Below are positions 34,590 to 46,059 of a stretch of DNA of 64,000 nucleotides, piece by piece (position 1 is the stretch's first letter; every line of letters begins with the position of its first letter). The translations under genes were made by a program, and so were the position numbers. The notes under the pieces were generated by a model. It was not told where the DNA came from and did not search any database. It was given only the letters and a program-made list of their open reading frames with translations. Source of the stretch: Powellomyces hirtus (lineage: Eukaryota > Chytridiomycota > Chytridiomycetes > Spizellomycetales > Powellomycetaceae); the NCBI GenBank assembly GCA_025526995.1, contig JAHLKG010000017.1, positions 496,001-560,000 on the forward strand. The letters are read 5' to 3'.

Positions 34590-35230
34590 GCGCCGTGTAC
34601 CATAGCGCTCGTCCGTCGTCGTCTCCCCAGCACACTTACCCCAGGCCTTTTGAAAACCCGTTTCACACCAGACATACTATCTCAGCCAATACTTTGCCTC
34701 ATAAACACCTGAGGACAATTCCCATACATTCCTCCCGATGTCATATGGCCTCTCCATGCGTGTCCAAACAGCTCACACTGCTGCACCGTGTACCATATCG
34801 CGTTCGAGACCCGTTACACACCAAAACATACTATCTCAGTCAATACTGCCCATAACCACATGAGGAAAATTCCTACACATTCCTCTCAATATCATATGGC
34901 CTCTCCATGCGTGTCCGAGCAGCTCACACTGCTGCGCCGTGTACCATGTCGCAAAACATACTATCTCAGCCAATACTGCCCATAAACACATGAGGAAAAT
35001 TCCTACACATTCCTCTCGATATCATATGGCATCTCCATGCGTGTGCGAGCAGCTCACACTGTTGCGCCGTGTACCATATCGCTCGTCGTCGCCTCCCCGA
35101 CGCGTGCACCACACTATACCCAGGCCGTTCAAGGCCCCGTTTCACACCAAACATACTATCTCAGCCAACACTGCTCACAACAACACGAGGACAATTCCTA
35201 CGCGCTCCTCTCTTCATCATATGGCCTCTC
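34590..35230. repeat. Diverged tandem repeat, units of about 130-195 bp
   Basis: The marker CATACTATCTCAG recurs at 34673, 34828, 34958 and 35152. It is accompanied by GCCGTGTACCATATCGC-type and ATATGGCCTCTCCATGCG-type blocks in the same order. Unit lengths vary through internal deletions. Frames running through it are not conserved in length, so I read it as non-coding. Confidence 0.75.
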
Positions 35231-35572
35231 CCGTCATGAAAAACATGTCAATACAGTCGCGTCGTCTATACGGAAAGACTGCCCGCACGACAGACAAAAG
35301 ACGCGTTCCACACTTTCGGGAAATGAGACACACGTGTAATCCACCCCATCGCATATTTCTCATCATCATCATCATCATCATCATCACACACATACACGCG
35401 TCTATCGCTTGCACTTGCATACTCACAACACGTGCTGGTACACGCGTCTACCACCCCTTCACTCGCTTCCCCCTTCACTCGCTTACACACTCGTAGACGC
35501 GCGTCCTGCACACACACGCACGGTCCGGGCCCACGCACGTTCCGGGCCAACAGAAAAGGAAATCCCCCTCCC

Positions 35573-35631
35573 ATTGGCTGAAGGCCCTTTTTCTCTCAGC
35601 CTGCGCCACTGGCCCAAAACATTATAAAAGG
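35573..35631 (+). promoter_or_regulatory. CCAAT/TATA core promoter in front of the repeat unit
   Basis: CCATTGG (inverted CCAAT) lies at 35571-35577 and TATAAAAGG at 35623-35631, followed by a long pyrimidine-rich stretch with C-runs. Spacing and sequence resemble the promoter at 5611-5665. No long ATG-initiated ORF follows. Confidence 0.55.
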
Positions 35632-36639
35632 AGCTGCGTTTCCGCTTTCCCCCTCCACTTTTCTTCATCTTTTCTCTACCACTCCCCCCCTCCCCTTTCC
35701 TATTACTCCCTCCCCGTTCCTATTCCCTTCCTATTACTCCCCTCCCCTCTCCGGCATTCCTATTACTCCCGGCCCCCCCCCCCCCCCGCGACACTCTCCT
35801 TCGGCGGTTCCAATTCAAGTAAGTTTCAACTTTCCCTCTCCTACCTACTACTCTCGCTTGCTCCCACTCTCGCTTCCTGTTACTCACACCTCTCCTGCTA
35901 CTGCTTTTCGGTCTTTTGTTCCCAGGCTCGACTTTCGGCGGCCGTTCCAATTCAAGTTCAAGTTCGACTTTCTGAGTTCCCAGGTGAGTTCAACTTTCCC
36001 ATTCCTACTCTCGCTTCCTATTACTCTCGCTTCCTATTACTCTCACCTCTCCTATTACTCTCACCTCTCCTATTACTGGTTTCTGCTCTCCTTGGTCTTT
36101 TGTTCCCAGGATCGACTTCGGCGACTCTCTCCTTCGACGGTTCCCATCCAAGTTCAACTTCGGCGACTTCGACTCTCTCCTTCCCAATTCCACTTCGGCG
36201 GTTCCCATCCAAGTTCAACTTCGGCGACTTCGACTCTCTCCTTCCGTTTCCACTTCGGCGGTTCCCATTCAAGTTCGACTTCCGTCTCCGCTCTCAAGTC
36301 TCTCTCTCCGCTTACAAGTTCCGCTTTCTGTTCCGCTTTCCCTTCCGCTTTCTCTCAGGTTCATGTTCCGGCAGCGCAATCTGCCTCAACAACTAGCGGT
36401 CCTCGACTTCAAGTTCGGCTCTCTTCTTCGGCGACATTCTCCTTCAGCGGCTCCGATTCAAGGCTCGTCTCTGCTCCCAGTCCTTCTCCGCCTACACGTT
36501 CCAAACCGGCGGCGCAATCTGCCTCAACAACTAGCGATCCTCGACTTCAAGTTCGGCTCTCTTCTTCGGCGATCCTCGACTTCGGCGGCTCTGGACTTCG
36601 ACCATCAAGACAACAAGACACGACATCAAGACTCGACTT

Positions 36640-38720
36640 CGACCATCAAGACCAAGACCAAAAGTGGAAAGCTCACCGAGGACGTAGTGCGGGCGTCCTT
36701 CCACTACCGAGGTGTCCTAGCAGATCCGGTCTAATGGCCGCGAGGAATTGCGAGGAGGCGCGACTTACGGCGGCTCGACAACCCCCCAAGGCAGGTGCCA
36801 TTTTCTTCTCCGCTTACAAAAACTATCTCTCGCTAACAACTTCCGCTTTCTCTCAATCTCTGATTCACGGCAGCGCAATCTGCCTCAATTCCTAGCGGCG
36901 GTTCTCGACTTCGACTTCCATCAAGACATCAAGACTCGACTTCGACCATCAAGACCAAGAACCAAAAGTGGAAAGCTCACCGAGGATGTAGTGCGGGCGT
37001 CCTTCCACTACTGAGGTGTCCGAGCAGATCTCGGTCTTATGGCCGAGAGGAATTGCGAGGAGGCGCAACTTCGGCAATCTCGACTACGGCGGCTAGGCTA
37101 CGACGGCTCTCGACTTCGGCAGTTCCACGTCCGGAAGACGTTAAACCCTCTGCTTGACGGTCAGCCCCCCGCTGGCAATAGGAGTGCGACCATAAGGTAT
37201 GCCTCGAATGGCTGCGGCATATGGGACGGGGGTCCAAGCGGCAACTCGACTTCGGCGGCTCTCGACTTCGACCATCAAGAAGGACCTCGACCATCAAGAA
37301 GGACCTCGACCATCAAGAAGGACCTCGACCATCAAGAACGACCTCGACCATCAAGAACGACCTCGACCATCAAGCCGACATCGACCATCAAGCCGACATC
37401 GACCATCAAGACCGACTTCGACCATCAAGCCATCAAGGTCCGGATCAAGACCAAAAGTGGAAAGCTCACCGATGACATAGTGCGGGCGTCCTTCCACTAT
37501 TGAGGTGTCCGAGCAGATCTCGGTCATCGGGGCCGAGAGGAATTGCTAGGAGGCGCGACTTCGGCGACTTCGGCGGCTCGACTACGACGGCTCGACTACG
37601 GCGGCTCCACTTCAAGTTCGGCTCTCTCCTTCGGCGGCTCGACTACGACGGCTCTGGACTTCGACCATTAAGATATCAAGACCCGACTTCGACCATCAAG
37701 AGCAAATGTGAAATTTGGAGCGGATCACGGTGATTGGGTAGGTTGAACTGCTAGGATTCGCGCTCTCCTCATGTAGACAAGTTGGCAGCGCAACCTGCCT
37801 CAACAACTAGCGATTCTGGACTTCAAGCAATTCGACTTTGGCGGTTCTCGGCTTCGACTCGACCATCAAGACATCAAGACTCGACTTCGACCATCAAGAT
37901 CCCGATCAACGCCATCAAGACATCAAGACCAAGAACCAAAAGTGGAAAGCTCACCGAGGATGTAGTGCGGGCGTCCTTCCACTACTGAGGTGTCCAAGCA
38001 GATCTCGGTCCTCGGGGCCGAGAGGAATTGCGAGGAGGCGCGACTTCAGCGGCAGACGGCTCGACTACCATCCAAGGTAGGTGCCATTTTCTTCGTTTAC
38101 AAAACTTTCTCTCCGCTAACAACTTCCGCTTTCTCTGAATCTCTGGTTCACAGCAGCGCAATCTGCCTCAACAACTAGCGGCGGTTCTCGACTTCGACTT
38201 CGACCATCAAGACATCAAGACTCACCATCAAGACATCAAGACTCGACTTCGACCATCAAGATCCCGATCAACGACCATCAAGACATCAAGACCAAGAACC
38301 AAAAGTGGAAAGCTCACCGAGGATGTAGTGCGGGCGTCCTTCCACTACTGAGGTGTCCAAGCAGATCTCGGTCCTCGGGGCCGAGAGGAATTGCGAGGAG
38401 GCGCGACTTCAGCGGCAGACGCCTCGACTACCCATCCAAGGCAGGTGCCATTTTCTTCGTTTACAAAAACTTTCTCTCCGCTAACAACTTCCGCTTTCTC
38501 TCAATCTCTGGTTCACGGCAGCGCAATCTGCCTCAACAACTAGCGGCGGTTCTCGACTTCGACTTCGACCATCAAGACATCAAGACCAAGAACCAAAAGT
38601 GGAAAACTCACCGAGGATGTAGTGTGGGCGTCCTTCCACTACTGAGGTGTCCGAGCAGATCTCGGTCCTCGGGGCCGAGAGGAATTGCGAGGAGGCGCAC
38701 GATCTGGGCGACTTCGACGG
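36640..38720 (+). repeat. Six cassettes of 300-490 bp in tandem
   Basis: Three blocks recur in fixed order. CAAAAGTGGAAAGCTCACCG is at about 36659, 36964, 37449, 37936, 38298 and, with one change, 38598. GAGAGGAATTGCGAGGAGGC is near 36740, 37042, 37532 (with one change), 38019, 38381 and 38681. GCGCAATCTGCCTCAACAAC is near 36374, 36511, 36866, 37788, 38155 and 38520, with variants. Spacing differs because of internal minisatellite expansion. Confidence 0.85.
37262..37435 (+). repeat. 19-bp minisatellite
   Basis: About eight copies of GACCATCAAGAAGGACCTC-type sequence. Because 19 is not a multiple of three, every frame cycles through the same 19-residue peptide pattern (DHQEGPRPSRRTSTIKKDL), which explains the long but meaningless ORFs here. 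Confidence 0.85.
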
Positions 38721-38830
38721 TTTCCGACTTCGGCGATTGGACTACGGCGGCTTTCGACTTGGGCGATTGGACTACGGCGGTTTTCGACTTCGGCGATTGG
38801 ATTACGGCGGCTTTCAACTTCGGCTCTCGA
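38708..38830 (+). repeat. 30-bp tandem repeat
   Basis: Three to four copies of GGCGATTGGACTACGGCGGC plus a TTTCGACTTC-type filler. The copies differ by single bases. They form the 3' end of the cassette region. Confidence 0.8.
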
Positions 38831-39090
38831 CTGCACGACTCCGGTGGATCACGACTTCAGGACCGAAGACTTAGGGTATGGGAGGGTATGTTCGCGCGTT
38901 GTTGGGTGCGGGGTGGGACTAGCAAAGCAGACCGTGAAACTCGGTGGCCCCCCGAAAGGCTGGGACAAGCAATAGCAAAACGACCGTGAGACTCGGTGGC
39001 CCTCGGGGCAAGGAATATCTTCATCTGTTGTAGTTGTTAGCATACCCATGTCAATAAGCTCTTTTCAATAAAATATCTTCTACTTTCATT

Positions 39091-42000
39091 TCGTCGAATG
39101 CGACTTTGATTTTACGTTTTCCCGTCGTTTCGCGTATTGGCAACTTGATATCATCTTATACTTTGCATGTTCTGCATCTCCGATTTATCTCAGCTGCCGA
39201 GGTCGTTTCGTCTTCGATATCTTTTCCATAGTGCAGGCCACTTTGGTTGCGTGTTCGAGCATTTGGACAGAAGTCTGCGTGGATGGCCAGCGAAACGCTA
39301 CCAGTTAGCACCCCCAGATCTCAGTAGTAGGATGGTTTTGGTCAAGAGGACGGCCGATACAGAGTGGTAGGTTTGTTTCAATCGTCAGGCTGCTGAAATC
39401 CCAATTGCAAACGCATGTGCTGAGCCATTCCGACTTTGCCAGCTCTGTAGACACAAACAGCGAAGACAGCATATTCGTCACCTCGCCGCGACTGTCGCTG
39501 GATAGCTTATCACTTCCGCATTCCGAACTCTAACCCAACGACATGCCTTCTGGAGTTTCTGCATTCGACATGACTCGCCGCCCCCATGGAAAAATGCCGC
39601 GCAGGACACATGTGTCGAACCGCTCGAGTACGCTTTTTCCGTTGGGACGCATAGCAGTGAGACAGTGTTCTGTTCGGTTCGTGCACACTGCATGTATTAC
39701 ATTTCGGACTCTAATTCAGCAGCATGCACCTTGGTTGGCCAGCATTTGACGTGACGCAGGACGCATATGTCGAACCGCCCACGAGTATGTGGCTTTTCCA
39801 AGGACGACATGGGGGCAGTGAGGCAGTGTTGGTCGTGGACACTGTGTTGAGGTAAGGGTTCTGTTGGTGTCGTCTTCACGCTTTGTGTAGCTTTTGGCGC
39901 TAATAGAGCCTCGACTTTCTATTTTTAGAGCATAGCCCCCCCGGGAAGTCCTCGGCAGGACATCAATAGGGTCTTGCGGACTTAGCGTTGGAATACGTCG
40001 GCTCGAATATGGTACGACGAGTCAAAACGTCCCCCCGGCAGAAAACGAGGTACAAAACCACATCGGTCGTCCCGCTGAGGGATACAGTATCGACAACACT
40101 GGTATTATTTATACAAGACCGCACCGCAAGCGCCCGGTATTGGCGGAGCCCGTCCGAGAGAACGGCGAGACGGCAAGAACACTGTGTGTGGTTGTGCGCC
40201 AGGTTTGACTGTAAAACCTCTTCTGAAATCGAGCGAACCCGACCGCTACGATTTGGGTGTTGTAGGCATCGGGACCGTTGGAAAATTTGATTACACCGCG
40301 TGTAACGGCTGAGGGGAATGACAGCGCGACGAACAGATACTAAGCACGACGAGGCGGAGATCCCGCTCCACAAACCCAACGAATTGACCACCCATCCAAA
40401 CAGGTATGGGATGGCAGGTGTGTGGACTCGAAAGCGTCGCACAAAAACCACTTGTCAGTGGAAACAAGTGATTTCTCCACTCGCAGTTGGAGTCAAATGA
40501 CAGAGACTGCCATCGGATGTCTCCCCGCCACCAAACTAGCCAGGCTCAAACCGCTCCAAGACGCTGGCCATCGTGTTGCCTTTTGTCGGGGACGGTTTCC
40601 AAACGACGCCCCCTGCACCTGCCCCAAGCCCGTGTTTGCATCGCATTCGGTTCATGAAACGATTTAACCTTGAGCGCCGTCCTCCTCCAGACCCGCGCAA
40701 TGGCAGTTGCGGATGTGATGCTCATCGCAAAACGCGCTCGATGAAACCATCATTGGCAACTTTTGCTCGGCTCGGCGTTTGATTACAATGTGGCGGCTTT
40801 CTTGCTGCCAGCTGGTGCGCGTGTTTTGGATGATGGAGTGCGCGCATTCTGCCCGCGCTGGCTGGATTGGAGGAGGTGGGTCGGCGTGTTTCCAGTCATT
40901 GTTTTTTTAATGTTGCTGCGGGGGAGCCGTTGGGCCGCCGCGAGAGAAATGAACCTTGTCAAAGACGATTGTCATGTCACATTTATCTTGATGGCGGCAG
41001 GAATCTGTCATCGCGTTCGGTGTTGTTGATAGCATGGCACGACGGCGGTTCCTTGCTGTGGAAGGCATCGCACTTCCATCCCCTAAATTGCTGATTGTTA
41101 GCAAAACCTTGATTGCGTGTCGTACCTATGGCTCACACCACATATTGCGTTCACAATACCTGATAATTGCGTTTCACACATCATCGCGCATTTCTCAATG
41201 CTTGTTTCTTTTTGTCTATAGGTTTTTAGTGGTACTGCCGCTCAGGTTTCCTTCCTTGTGCCATTTGAACACTTTTTGGTTGCTGTGTTTCGTAGTAGTT
41301 GACTCTTTACAATACTTCTGATACCATCAGTAATGCCAAAGAAGCGCTGAGAATCCAACTGACCAAGCCATTCATAACGGGCAGCCTACGCACCCTTTTC
41401 ACATTGCGGCAATGCTGGTCAACCTTCCTCACTCCTTGCCAGAAGGACATCTCACAGACGAGATCAGCACACAGATGGAAAAAGAACAACACATGAAAAA
41501 AAAATTCATAAAATAGTGTTAGTGTATTTTGTTTGTTTTTCAGGAATAGTCGATGCAGTTCAATCTTGAACATGCGTCAAATACTTTCGGCTTGGGTAAA
41601 TTTACGTGATTGGCTGTGCAATGCATGTCGCGTGGCCGAACTCTCGGTAGATGACATCCATACACCCACGGACTTTATTCACTTTGAAAGCACTTTGCGA
41701 TGTTGTCTGTGAAGGCAGCCAGGCGGTGTTCGAAATCTGCGCTGGGAATCAAGATGTGGGTGGTGTTCGCAAATTGTCAAGTTGTTCTTTCGCATCTGTG
41801 TATCATGGCTCGGAGGCTTGCGCGCTTGGTTTTGCGATATTTGAGAAGTAGCTTTTGCGGAAATGAAAGGTCGACCGCGGTTGGGAGTTCGAGTGACGAG
41901 ATGGCATTCTAACACCCTGCGGCACAGACAAGACTCAGGTAGATTCCACGATCAATGAGTTCAGCCCATAAGCACCCAAAGGAACCTACCTCATTTTCCT

Positions 42001-43877
42001 AATCTCCGCTTTCCGGCAAGCGGAAGTGGGTAATGTGCGAACAAGTAATTGGGAAAGCAAGCTTGTCGGTGTTCCTTGCAATATTGACACCAATGGGGAA
42101 TGAGAGCGCGAAGGTGGCAAGTACGAGAAATGACCTGCATCAGACTTCCCCATCGGGAACTGAACTCGGGGCAAAGGTGCGAAATCTTTGAAACACACAT
42201 GAGTATTGCAAGAAGGAGCAAAGAAAGGCGCCCAACACAGAAACGGCGACGTGGCCAGTCCTGTTGCAGAAAAAAAAAAACAGGCGACCGGGTCCAAACT
42301 CAAAACGGGGTCTCATTCAAGTACGTTGACCGTGCCCAGGGAAACATGAATCATGGAAACCAAAAATCTAGCAGAGGAAGCTCATCTTTTGCACAAACTA
42401 ACAAGTTATGGAGGTGGCATTGTTTGAGAGGTGCAGCGCAGCTTGAGCAAGCCATGATAAAAGACCCATCTGTCTGTTGATAGGACAAACTGAACACATT
42501 TGTGCTCCAGAACAGACCACCACGAGCATGTCCCACCCATACTAGCTAGTACCGCGAATGGCCATCAGCTGGGCATATCCGTATCTAAGGCCCCGGACAC
42601 GGACGTGCTCGAGTTTTGCGGTCGAACCACGTCCGTAGCGATTATGCTATCGAGTGTCATGCTGTTCAAAGTGGCCCCTCAGTCAAAATGTAACAGTATT
42701 GGAAGCGTCGGGAAGCATACTTTTGCTATCACAGATATGCAACTTCTGGAAGCTCCGGCGTGGAGCTCATGTCGCACTGCCGGTGTCGCAAATAAGCCGA
42801 CCACCACACCCACTCAAGGAACGACCGCACTACCAAGGCCAACCAATGTAAGGCCAACCACCCCACTCGTAGCAGCTGCCGTGGATAATCTGAGCAACAT
42901 TTCGCACAAGAGTGGCATAACCGGTGACAACGTGCAGTTCCCTTGTGAGGGCCGTTCTCTTCCTGTCCATACATAGAGAGCTATCCAACACGTCCATTTG
43001 TGATTCGATAGCACTTCCCGCCGCCAGTACACTATTTTCTATGTAAATGAGTCTACTCGTATTCCTCTTATCCCCCATATCTTAGTGGTTGGCCGACGGT
43101 GCATGCACGTAGGGACCATTGCAACTTTCCTAGTTATTCTGCCATTTGTGAAGAACAAAGAGGCATCCCAGTACTTTTGCTTAGTATGGGTGCTGCACCA
43201 TAATGCTATGTGGTATGAAACATAGTATTTACGGCCCGGCCTGAACGCAAATGTTTTAACCACTCAAGTTTGAACTCGAAGTCAATCAAATGATGGGTGA
43301 TTTTTCGTGCGTCACCATTCCACTCTGACAGGAATTGAACTCAAATAATGATAGAAACTAGCTACTCAATGTCAATGATCACATCACGGACGAAAGCTCT
43401 ACCAAGGCGCGGCGAGCTATGCATCAAGCACAACCGACGAAATTCGCGCTGCAAATCAGGTGCGCAGGGTTATTTGGGGACATTTGGAAAGTTCCCTCTT
43501 TCTGATTTCAATTTTCGAAGATAGACGTGGCCATTCACGACATGGGATTTTCTGGATGAAACAGCGTCGCTTGATGATTTATAGATAACCGGTCAAATTG
43601 ACTCTCCAGCCGAGCCTTTTTATTATTTGACATACACAATGAAACATTGTGTATTGTTTCCACGTTTTGTTTCTTTTTATCTTTTTTTTTTTATATATTT
43701 TTGTGTTGTTTCTTTTGCCGTCAGGTTGAGTATAACAGTCTCCAATCCCCTCCCCCCCCCCCCCCCCCCCCCCCCGCCGCGAATTCTTCAAGCGTTTTAA
43801 GAAAGGACGAAGGCTCCGCGCCCTCATGTACGAACCTCCTTCGCAGTTTCCATAGCATCCAGTCCGCAACATGTGCC
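39091..43877. other. 4.8-kb region without a recognisable gene
   Basis: Only short frames occur; the longest (minus 40451-39963, about 160 codons without an early ATG) has no family signal. A diverged duplication is visible: 39600-39665 and 39755-39825 share GCAGGACAC-type, TGTCGAACCGC and GTGAGACAGTGTT-type blocks in order. A run of about 29 C lies at 43747-43776. The content looks like decayed repeats at the boundary of the accessory region. Confidence 0.4.
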
Positions 43878-44228
43878 TTACGCATGTGCCCCTTCATATA
43901 TTCTACAGCCGCAACCCTTTCCGCCGACCACAGCGGTTCGCGTACTTAGTACACCAGGTCTCTCCCCCCCGACTGCCCATAGCGAGCTTAGCCAGGCCGT
44001 TCTCCAGTGCGGCATGAGAGGGCCGGGGCAGACACGGACCACAGGTGCTGACAAGAGGTCAATGGTCCTGTTGGTGCAGGGGCGGATTTCATATACCATC
44101 CAAACCATATTTAACAGGATAGCACCCCGCATTTCACGCTGGAGAAGGGCCAGGAATCGCGCGACGGTGACCGGCATGATGAGTCTTCTTGTCATTGGCC
44201 ATAGGTGGAAACTCTTCTCCAGAGGCAA
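43878..44228 (-). CDS. Hypothetical ORF, probably the 3' exon of a repeated-family gene
   Basis: An open frame of about 115 codons with coding-like composition (LIMPVTVARFLALLQREM, GAILLNMVWMVYEIRPC, WLSSLWAVGGERPG). It has no ATG at its left limit and lies directly downstream of the 44258-45049 ORF on the same strand, so it may be a terminal exon. Not recognised. Confidence 0.25.
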   Translation of the reverse strand: MPLEKSFHLWPMTRRLIMPVTVARFLALLQREMRGAILLNMVWMVYEIRPCTNRTIDLLSAPVVRVCPGPLMPHWRTAWLSSLWAVGGERPGVLSTRTAVVGGKGCGCRIYEGAHA

Positions 44229-44257
44229 TCATGCTGCGACCCTGCCGTTCAACTTGC

Positions 44258-45049
44258 CTATCCAGGCTCATCGCCGTTGGTTGGTGCGACATAGAGTGCG
44301 ACTTCCATGGGTCGGCGCGAAACGTTGAATGTAAGGTATTCCTGGAATGCGTAGTGTCTGTTTTGTGGGTCTGAGTGTTGCCAATCCGTCGTGGAACAGA
44401 CACTACTGGTGCCGACCCTGATTTTGATCGTTAGACCAATGAACGGGAAGGCGAACTCAATTGAGCCATTATCTTCAGCGAGCTCGACGAAGCTTGTGTC
44501 TGGGTGGAAGTGCATGCTCGTCAGACCCATCGTCCTGAGAAGCTCAGGGTGACGCCAGAAGGCCGCGTCGACCACCATCCGAGTTATGTGTGAACGAGCG
44601 AGACTCGAAGCACGTTGGCCAGAGAATTTCTCTTGTTGGCATTGAGTGTCGTGGGATGGTTGACTAGGACTCGATCCCATCTCAGGGATAGGCATTTGGG
44701 AAAAGCCGAGCAAGGCCCTCCAAAACTTTCTCTGCACCTGCAACGTGACAATACCCTGAAAGGCAGATGCTGGTGAAATCGTCTCATGGGGATGAACAGA
44801 TGCTCCCCTGGGTATACTGCCGTCGCGAAACGGAGACGCATCGCACACAGAGTTGGCATGTGGCCTCCGAAAATCCAGTTGCTTTCGCTGACCCTCACTT
44901 TGAAGGACGTTGTCTGGCAATTTACAGACCTCGCTCTTCGCCTGGGGAGTGGGCCTAGTGTAGCCTTCGTACACCATGATGTTGCTGCCCAAGAGGATTT
45001 GGTTCATGACTCGAGCGGGGTTGCGGAAATCTGCTGGCAAGGATACCAC
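44258..45049 (-). CDS. Repeated-family ORF, module Y (ILLGS type)
   Basis: About 263 codons without stop and without a convincing initiator ATG, so probably one or two exons. The segment RVMNQILLGSNIMVYEGY followed by PDNVLQSEGQRKQLDF resembles KQQQILLGSPLRYHDG in the ORF at 62703-63131 and, more weakly, LQIAIYEGPFEV at 49411-49770. A second segment, SHITRMVVDAAFWR, recurs on the opposite strand at about 46085-46150 as SAITRMVVDAAFQG. The segment SIEFAFPFIGLTIKIRVG looks like a buried beta region. A possible intron lies near 44755. No known family. Confidence 0.4.
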   Translation of the reverse strand: MVSLPADFRNPARVMNQILLGSNIMVYEGYTRPTPQAKSEVCKLPDNVLQSEGQRKQLDFRRPHANSVCDASPFRDGSIPRGASVHPHETISPASAFQGIVTLQVQRKFWRALLGFSQMPIPEMGSSPSQPSHDTQCQQEKFSGQRASSLARSHITRMVVDAAFWRHPELLRTMGLTSMHFHPDTSFVELAEDNGSIEFAFPFIGLTIKIRVGTSSVCSTTDWQHSDPQNRHYAFQEYLTFNVSRRPMEVALYVAPTNGDEPG

Positions 45050-45161
45050 GAGTTCGCCAAGATCCTGGGCATCGTCGAGGGACCACTCTCCTTCAATTCT
45101 TTGCTCATACTTCCCGGGTGCTGTTCCCAGGAATTCATTTGATTCACATTTGTCCTCTCGG

Positions 45162-45464
45162 TCAAATCCTCATCCCCATGATCATCAGACCCTTCGTCTT
45201 CTTCCGCCTTGGAAACGCCGCGAGACCTATGAAGTCACCGCCGATATCTTCACAAACTTCAAAGTGGTCGTTGTTGCTGGCGGGGCTGGCATCCAAGAAA
45301 GGTACGTGGTCCATGAGTTCCGAATCAAAGTCGTTGTCGTCCGGGTCGTTGTCCCTTTTGCGCTTGGTGTTGGTAATGTGCGTGATGGATTCTTGAACAC
45401 TGGCACCTGTAACCGCCATCTGGGAAATTGTGTACCGAGGGATGGAACTTTCTCCTTGAAACAC
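45162..45464 (-). CDS. Repeated-family ORF with basic/acidic nuclear-type segment
   Basis: About 100 codons including TNTKRKRDNDPDDNDFDSEL and, at the end, FPRRKKTKGLMIMG. The KRKR and RRKK patches with an acidic stretch suggest a nuclear protein. It lies between modules X and Y on the same strand and is likely an exon of the same gene. Confidence 0.3.
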   Translation of the reverse strand: MFQGESSIPRYTISQMAVTGASVQESITHITNTKRKRDNDPDDNDFDSELMDHVPFLDASPASNNDHFEVCEDIGGDFIGLAAFPRRKKTKGLMIMGMRI

Positions 45465-45615
45465 GTTGTCAACGGATTCCGCGCGGTCACTCCATCTGTG
45501 ATCAGGCCCCCTGATCTTCGATGCGACCAGCGTCGAGCGCCTCCAGCGCCTTTTTCAACGAAAGCTGCTTGTAAAGATGGGCTCTTTGACTCCTTCGGCG
45601 CCTCCTGTTCTTTGC

Positions 45616-46056
45616 TCATAACGTTACTGGGACGATTGATGACGACTGATCGGAGAACCTCTCTGTTGGAGGCAAGGTGGCGAGCTCCAGAGCATTGATG
45701 GATGTGTAGGTAAACTGGCCATATCGGACACCAGCTTCTATTTCACTCTCCGGATTGCTGCAAGGGTCGAGATTCAAAGAGGGGAAGAAAGCAGCCGCAA
45801 CCTTGTCAGAAGCCAGCCGAGGGTGTTGTACTCGTTCTCTCACTCGAACGGATTCGTCAGCGGGCGAGTCATGTGTCGAAAGATCGATGAAGGGCGGAAG
45901 TGGGGCAGACCTCCTGGTAACCCCCGGAGGGGAATGGTAGTCGCCCATCGGGGCCCTCGATTCACAGGTAGCTGGACGAGGTAGCTGAGAAAAGGAGCTG
46001 CGAGCCGTAGCTTGTGTCCCAAAATGGAGCATGGACGGCCGACAGGTCCCAGTCAA
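45616..46056 (-). CDS. Repeated-family ORF, module X (first copy)
   Basis: About 146 codons. It contains PLPPFIDLSTHDSPADES and SNPESEIEAGVRYGQFTYTS followed by INALELAT. The same pieces occur at 48480-48869 (PFPPFIDLPIHDPL, SNPESSIEARFRYGQSTHRF, VNALELDT) and in a more distant form at 55405-56085 (ENPSVRLLFARTTYTHVFNAL). The recurrence at protein level across three loci is the main evidence that these frames are or were genes. Confidence 0.4.
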   Translation of the reverse strand: MTGTCRPSMLHFGTQATARSSFSQLPRPATCESRAPMGDYHSPPGVTRRSAPLPPFIDLSTHDSPADESVRVRERVQHPRLASDKVAAAFFPSLNLDPCSNPESEIEAGVRYGQFTYTSINALELATLPPTERFSDQSSSIVPVTL

Positions 46057-46059
46057 CTG

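Larger units (their letters stand above)
35650..39090 (+). ncRNA. Putative spliced, repeat-containing transcription unit
   Basis: Inference from signals in order. A TATA promoter is followed by donor GTAAGT at 35819 and acceptor TTTTGTTCCCAG ending at 35925. A short exon leads to donor GTGAGT at 35983 and a matching acceptor TTTTGTTCCCAG ending at 36109. Further on are repeated intron-like blocks (AAGGCAGGTGCCATTTTCTT to GGTTCACGGCAG) and finally AATAAA at 39067. Between these lie six copies of a cassette and several minisatellites. Frames are open but change phase across 19-bp repeats, and one frame ends each cassette with the same stop after KLTEDVVRASFHY. That argues against one conserved protein. 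A low-complexity protein product is the alternative. Confidence 0.4.

Noticed and set aside
35858..36895. 345-codon Ser-rich ORF at the start of the repeat unit
   Set aside because: It reads straight through clear intron-like sequences and minisatellites, and no ordered segment is visible. I prefer a non-coding or spliced unit.
43747..43776. Run of about 29 cytosines
   Set aside because: A homopolymer of uncertain length, prone to sequencing error; no structure around it suggests function.
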